9,108 nucleotides of DNA from Reyranella sp. (GTDB lineage Bacteria; Pseudomonadota; Alphaproteobacteria; Reyranellales; Reyranellaceae), in contig SCVT01000586.1 in the NCBI GenBank assembly GCA_004296815.1, positions 1-9,108 on the forward strand, given 5' to 3'. Under the pieces are notes generated by a model, which searched no databases, was not told the origin of the DNA, and worked only from the letters and a program-made list of their open reading frames with translations. Each line of letters begins with the position of its first letter. Position 1 is the stretch's first letter. The position numbers and the translations under genes are program-made. Positions 7,586 to 9,108 of the stretch are shown piece after piece.

Positions 7586-8059
7586 ATGCGTCGTTTGTTG
7601 GTTGCGCTGACGATCCTGCTGGTCGCGGCCTGCAGTCCGGCGGAGCGCATGAGCTACCAGGTCATGGGGAGCGGTGTCGCGTACGAGACGAACAAGGACG
7701 AGAAGGTGGCTGGAGCCTATCGGGCGCAGGGCGTCTACGACTCGGCGATGGCCAAGGACGGAAAGGTCAAGCCTGACGAGGTGCGGTGGCGGACCCTCTA
7801 CAACGGGCTGATGACGGTGCAGAAGGACGGCTACGCCTACGCCACCATTGCCGGACCGCTCGGCATCAGCCTGAAGAGAACCGTCACTTCCACAGCCACC
7901 GGCTCGAGCTACACCAGCCATCAGTGGCCCGGCTTCGCCTTCGTCATTCGCGCCTACAAGGCCGATCAGGAGCGGCCGGCCGCCGCGCGCCCCATTCAGG
8001 GCCTGATCGACGAGTCGAACAGGCGAGCGCACGCCGCTGCGGGAACGGCAACGAACTGA
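7586..8059 (+). CDS. Small predicted lipoprotein, function unknown
   Basis: 157 residues. It begins MRRLLVALTILLVAACSPAE: two arginines, a hydrophobic core and a lipobox VAAC with the lipidated Cys at residue 16. That predicts signal peptidase II processing and anchoring in the inner or outer membrane; mature length is 142 residues. The body has a helical stretch GVYDSAMAKDGKVKPDEVRW (49-68), with RTLYNGLMTVQ after it. A threonine/serine-rich strand RTVTSTATGSSYTSHQW (98-114) and a polar C-terminal tail follow. I do not recognise a family and assign no function. The start ATG 7586 has a strong AAGGGGG ribosome binding site (7574-7580) five bases away; a competing ATG at 7582 is out of frame. 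The gene ends tail to tail with lexA, 16 bases apart, within a shared hairpin. It sits between lexA and comEC, where many relatives have no gene, suggesting an accessory insertion. Confidence 0.82.
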   Translation: MRRLLVALTILLVAACSPAERMSYQVMGSGVAYETNKDEKVAGAYRAQGVYDSAMAKDGKVKPDEVRWRTLYNGLMTVQKDGYAYATIAGPLGISLKRTVTSTATGSSYTSHQWPGFAFVIRAYKADQERPAAARPIQGLIDESNRRAHAAAGTATN

Positions 8060-8081
8060 CGGCCGGAACTGCCGATCAGTT
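8054..8081. terminator. Bidirectional hairpin shared by the lipoprotein gene and lexA
   Basis: AACTGA (8054-8059) pairs with TCAGTT (8076-8081) and CGGC (8060-8063) with GCCG (8071-8074). The loop is 7 bases and one A at 8075 is unpaired: ten base pairs in all. The lipoprotein stop TGA (8057-8059) is in the left arm and the lexA stop TGA (8078-8076) in the right arm. There is no uridine tract on either side, so termination may be weak or factor-assisted, or the stem may protect both 3' ends. Confidence 0.55.
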
Positions 8082-8822
8082 GTAGCGGCGGTAGAGGCCG
8101 GCGAGGCGTCCCTGGATCTTGACGCGATCGGGGCCGAAGATCCGCGTCTCGTAGGCGGCGTTGGCCGGCTCGAGCGCGATCGAGGCGCCCTTCTTGCGCA
8201 GGCGCTTGAGCGTCGCCTCGCTGTCGTCGATCAGGGCCACGACGATCTCGCCGGTCTCGGCGGTGTCGGAGCTCTTGATGATGGCGATGTCGCCGTTCTG
8301 GATGCCGGCCTCGACCATCGAGTCGCCCTGGACCTCGAGGCAGTAGTGCGCGCCGGAGCCGAGGAGGGAGACGGGGACGTCGACGGTCGTCGAGTTGTCG
8401 CGCAGCGCTTCGATCGGCGTACCGGCAGCGATCCGGCCGTAGAGCGGCAGGCTGAGGGCCTGCGCCTCGTTGGCGGCCTGGATGGCGCCGGCCAACGGCA
8501 CGCGGTCGCCACGCACGATCTGGGGGACGAAGCCGTCGCGGCCTTCGGCGAAGCCGCGCCGGGCGTCGGCGAGCAGGGGGGTGACATTGGGCGCCGGCAT
8601 GGCGGCGGCATCGGGCAGCTTGAGAACCTGCAGGGCGCGCGCACGATGCGGCAGGCGCCGCAGGAAGCCGCGCTCCTCCAGGCCGGTGATGAGGCGGTGG
8701 ATGCCGGACTTCGACTTCAGGCGCAGCGCTTCCTTCATCTCGTCGAAGGAGGGCGACACGCCGTCGTCGTTCAGGCGCTTGTTGATGAACAACAGCAGCT
8801 CGTTTTGTTTGCGGGTTAGCAC
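8076..8822 (-). CDS. lexA: LexA, SOS regulon repressor
   Basis: A 248-residue transcriptional repressor and self-cleaving protease (family S24) that holds DNA-repair genes off until RecA filaments trigger its cleavage. The N-terminal winged helix-turn-helix starts [37 protein letters not shown] (23-42) holds the recognition region. A long linker spans roughly 66-125. The Ala-Gly cleavage site lies in [12 protein letters not shown], between A133 and G134. The catalytic serine is in GDSM (S168) and the lysine in EATLKRL (K206), so all active residues are present. It is longer than E. coli LexA (202), as usual in alphaproteobacteria. I start at GTG 8822-8820, with GGGGAG six bases upstream, because family alignments begin at MLTRKQ. 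The longer frame to ATG 8879 would start close to the predicted transcription start and place SOS-box DNA inside the gene. Autoregulation is indicated by the boxes upstream. Confidence 0.96.
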   Translation of the reverse strand: MLTRKQNELLLFINKRLNDDGVSPSFDEMKEALRLKSKSGIHRLITGLEERGFLRRLPHRARALQVLKLPDAAAMPAPNVTPLLADARRGFAEGRDGFVPQIVRGDRVPLAGAIQAANEAQALSLPLYGRIAAGTPIEALRDNSTTVDVPVSLLGSGAHYCLEVQGDSMVEAGIQNGDIAIIKSSDTAETGEIVVALIDDSEATLKRLRKKGASIALEPANAAYETRIFGPDRVKIQGRLAGLYRRYN

Positions 8823-8828
8823 CGTCTT

Positions 8829-8834
8829 CTCCCC
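8829..8834 (-). promoter_or_regulatory. Ribosome binding site that fixes the lexA GTG start
   Basis: GGGGAG on the minus strand, six bases before GTG 8822-8820. It favours this start over the ATG 57 bases further upstream, which has no comparable sequence. Confidence 0.75.
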
Positions 8835-8854
8835 AGAACGCCTACCAGATTTCG

Positions 8855-8869
8855 GAACAAATCCTGAAA
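8855..8869. promoter_or_regulatory. Second, imperfect SOS box upstream of lexA
   Basis: Plus strand GAAC (8855-8858), seven bases, GAAA (8866-8869): one mismatch from GAAC-N7-GAAC, the complement of the alphaproteobacterial LexA site. It would lie in the 5' leader just after the likely transcription start, 25 bases from the perfect box and in the opposite orientation. It could give cooperative or secondary repression, or be chance. Confidence 0.4.
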
Positions 8870-8879
8870 CCCGACACAT

Positions 8880-8894
8880 GTTCTAGTTTAGTTC
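8880..8894. promoter_or_regulatory. SOS box (LexA operator) GTTC-N7-GTTC
   Basis: Plus strand GTTC (8880-8883), TAGTTTA, GTTC (8891-8894) matches the alphaproteobacterial LexA direct-repeat operator exactly. It covers the predicted lexA -10 element and the adjoining spacer, the expected place for autorepression. Confidence 0.88.
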
Positions 8895-8908
8895 TGCGTC
8901 CGGGTCAA
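8880..8908 (-). promoter_or_regulatory. lexA promoter
   Basis: On the minus strand TTGACC (8908-8903, 5 of 6 consensus bases) is followed after exactly 17 bases by TAGAAC (8885-8880, 4 of 6). Transcription would start near 8873, leaving a leader of about 50 bases before the GTG start. The overlap with the SOS box supports the call. Confidence 0.7.
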
Positions 8909-8930
8909 GTTATCCCGGGGAAGTCGGGGA

Positions 8931-9108
8931 TCAGTAGCCGCCGCTAAGGCCCGCGAGGTCGACAATCTGCACGGTGTCTCCCGCCTTTCGCGCGGGGTCA
9001 TGGGCGGGCCGGACCAGCAGGGCGTCGCTGGCGGCGAGCACCGAGAGCATCGAGCTGTCTTGCACTGCGTGCGGCTCGACGGTGAGGCCGCCGGCGGCGG
9101 GGCGGGTC
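8931..9108 (-). CDS. moeA: Molybdopterin molybdenumtransferase MoeA, C-terminal 59 residues (runs off right edge)
   Basis: MoeA inserts molybdenum into adenylylated molybdopterin to finish the molybdenum cofactor, in the cytoplasm. Only the end is present. Reading from 9107, the protein has GGLTVEPHAVQDSSMLSVLA and ASDALLVRPAHDPARKAG, then DTVQIVDLAGLSGGY and TGA (8933-8931). The QDSSMLSVLA motif followed by a DALLVRP-type strand is typical of the MoeA C-terminal domain IV, a small beta-barrel. The gene is upstream of lexA on the same strand, with a 108-base gap that holds the lexA promoter, so lexA need not depend on moeA transcription. moeA next to lexA is a recurrent alphaproteobacterial arrangement. 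A GphN/MoeA-like paralogue is possible, but the context fits MoeA. Confidence 0.88.
   Translation of the reverse strand, partial: TRPAAGGLTVEPHAVQDSSMLSVLAASDALLVRPAHDPARKAGDTVQIVDLAGLSGGY

Noticed and set aside
8823..8879. Longer LexA starting at ATG 8879
   Set aside because: The extra 19 residues are not LexA-like, they would begin close to the predicted transcription start, and the GTG at 8822 has the good ribosome binding site.
8912..8931. ATCCC/GGGAT stem at the moeA stop as a terminator
   Set aside because: Only five pairs with a ten-base loop and no uridine run; it lies close to the lexA -35 and is weak.
1..9108. tRNA genes, CRISPR arrays, transposase genes or phage genes
   Set aside because: None seen: no tRNA-like cloverleaf sequence, no spaced repeat array and no mobile-element protein in any frame; by-eye inspection could miss a diverged example.

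Overview
The window is a GC-rich chromosomal segment, most likely from an alphaproteobacterium. Three things point there: the order moeA–lexA–comEC–gltX–gltA, a known alphaproteobacterial arrangement; a LexA control site of the GTTC-N7-GTTC type; and the protein sequences themselves. I cannot name the genus from sequence alone. Coding density is very high, no gap exceeds about 130 bases, and I see no tRNA, rRNA, CRISPR array, insertion sequence or prophage gene.

Left part (minus strand): the N-terminal 200 residues of citrate synthase (gltA) run off the left edge. Upstream of it lie a ten-helix EamA/DMT-family exporter, glutaminyl-tRNA synthetase (glnS) and glutamyl-tRNA synthetase (gltX). 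gltX and glnS form a tight pair 12 bases apart, and the glnS ribosome binding site abuts the gltX stop codon. The glnS–eamA spacer holds a decayed second copy of the last ~19 codons of gltX, including its stop. glnS is therefore flanked by direct repeats of the gltX 3' end, a scar of its insertion or of a gltX duplication.

Middle part: comEC (plus strand) diverges from gltX across a ~54-base spacer that carries two copies of TTTGGCCG one helical turn apart. comEC encodes a DNA-uptake channel protein whose C-terminal part lacks the metallo-beta-lactamase metal motif. A small SnoaL/NTF2-like (lumazine-binding-type) protein converges with it. A small predicted lipoprotein diverges from that gene and runs toward lexA.

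Right part (minus strand): lexA starts at a GTG codon with a good ribosome binding site. Its upstream region holds a readable promoter whose -10 and spacer are covered by a perfect GTTC-N7-GTTC SOS box, with a second, one-mismatch box further downstream. The C-terminal 59 codons of moeA (molybdenum cofactor synthesis) enter from the right edge. The lipoprotein and lexA end tail to tail in one hairpin that contains both stop codons.

Overall this is a conserved housekeeping backbone (moeA, lexA, comEC, gltX, gltA) with two apparent accessory insertions: glnS plus eamA between gltX and gltA, and the two small genes between lexA and comEC. I see no new multi-gene system. The best lead is the glnS insertion scar.
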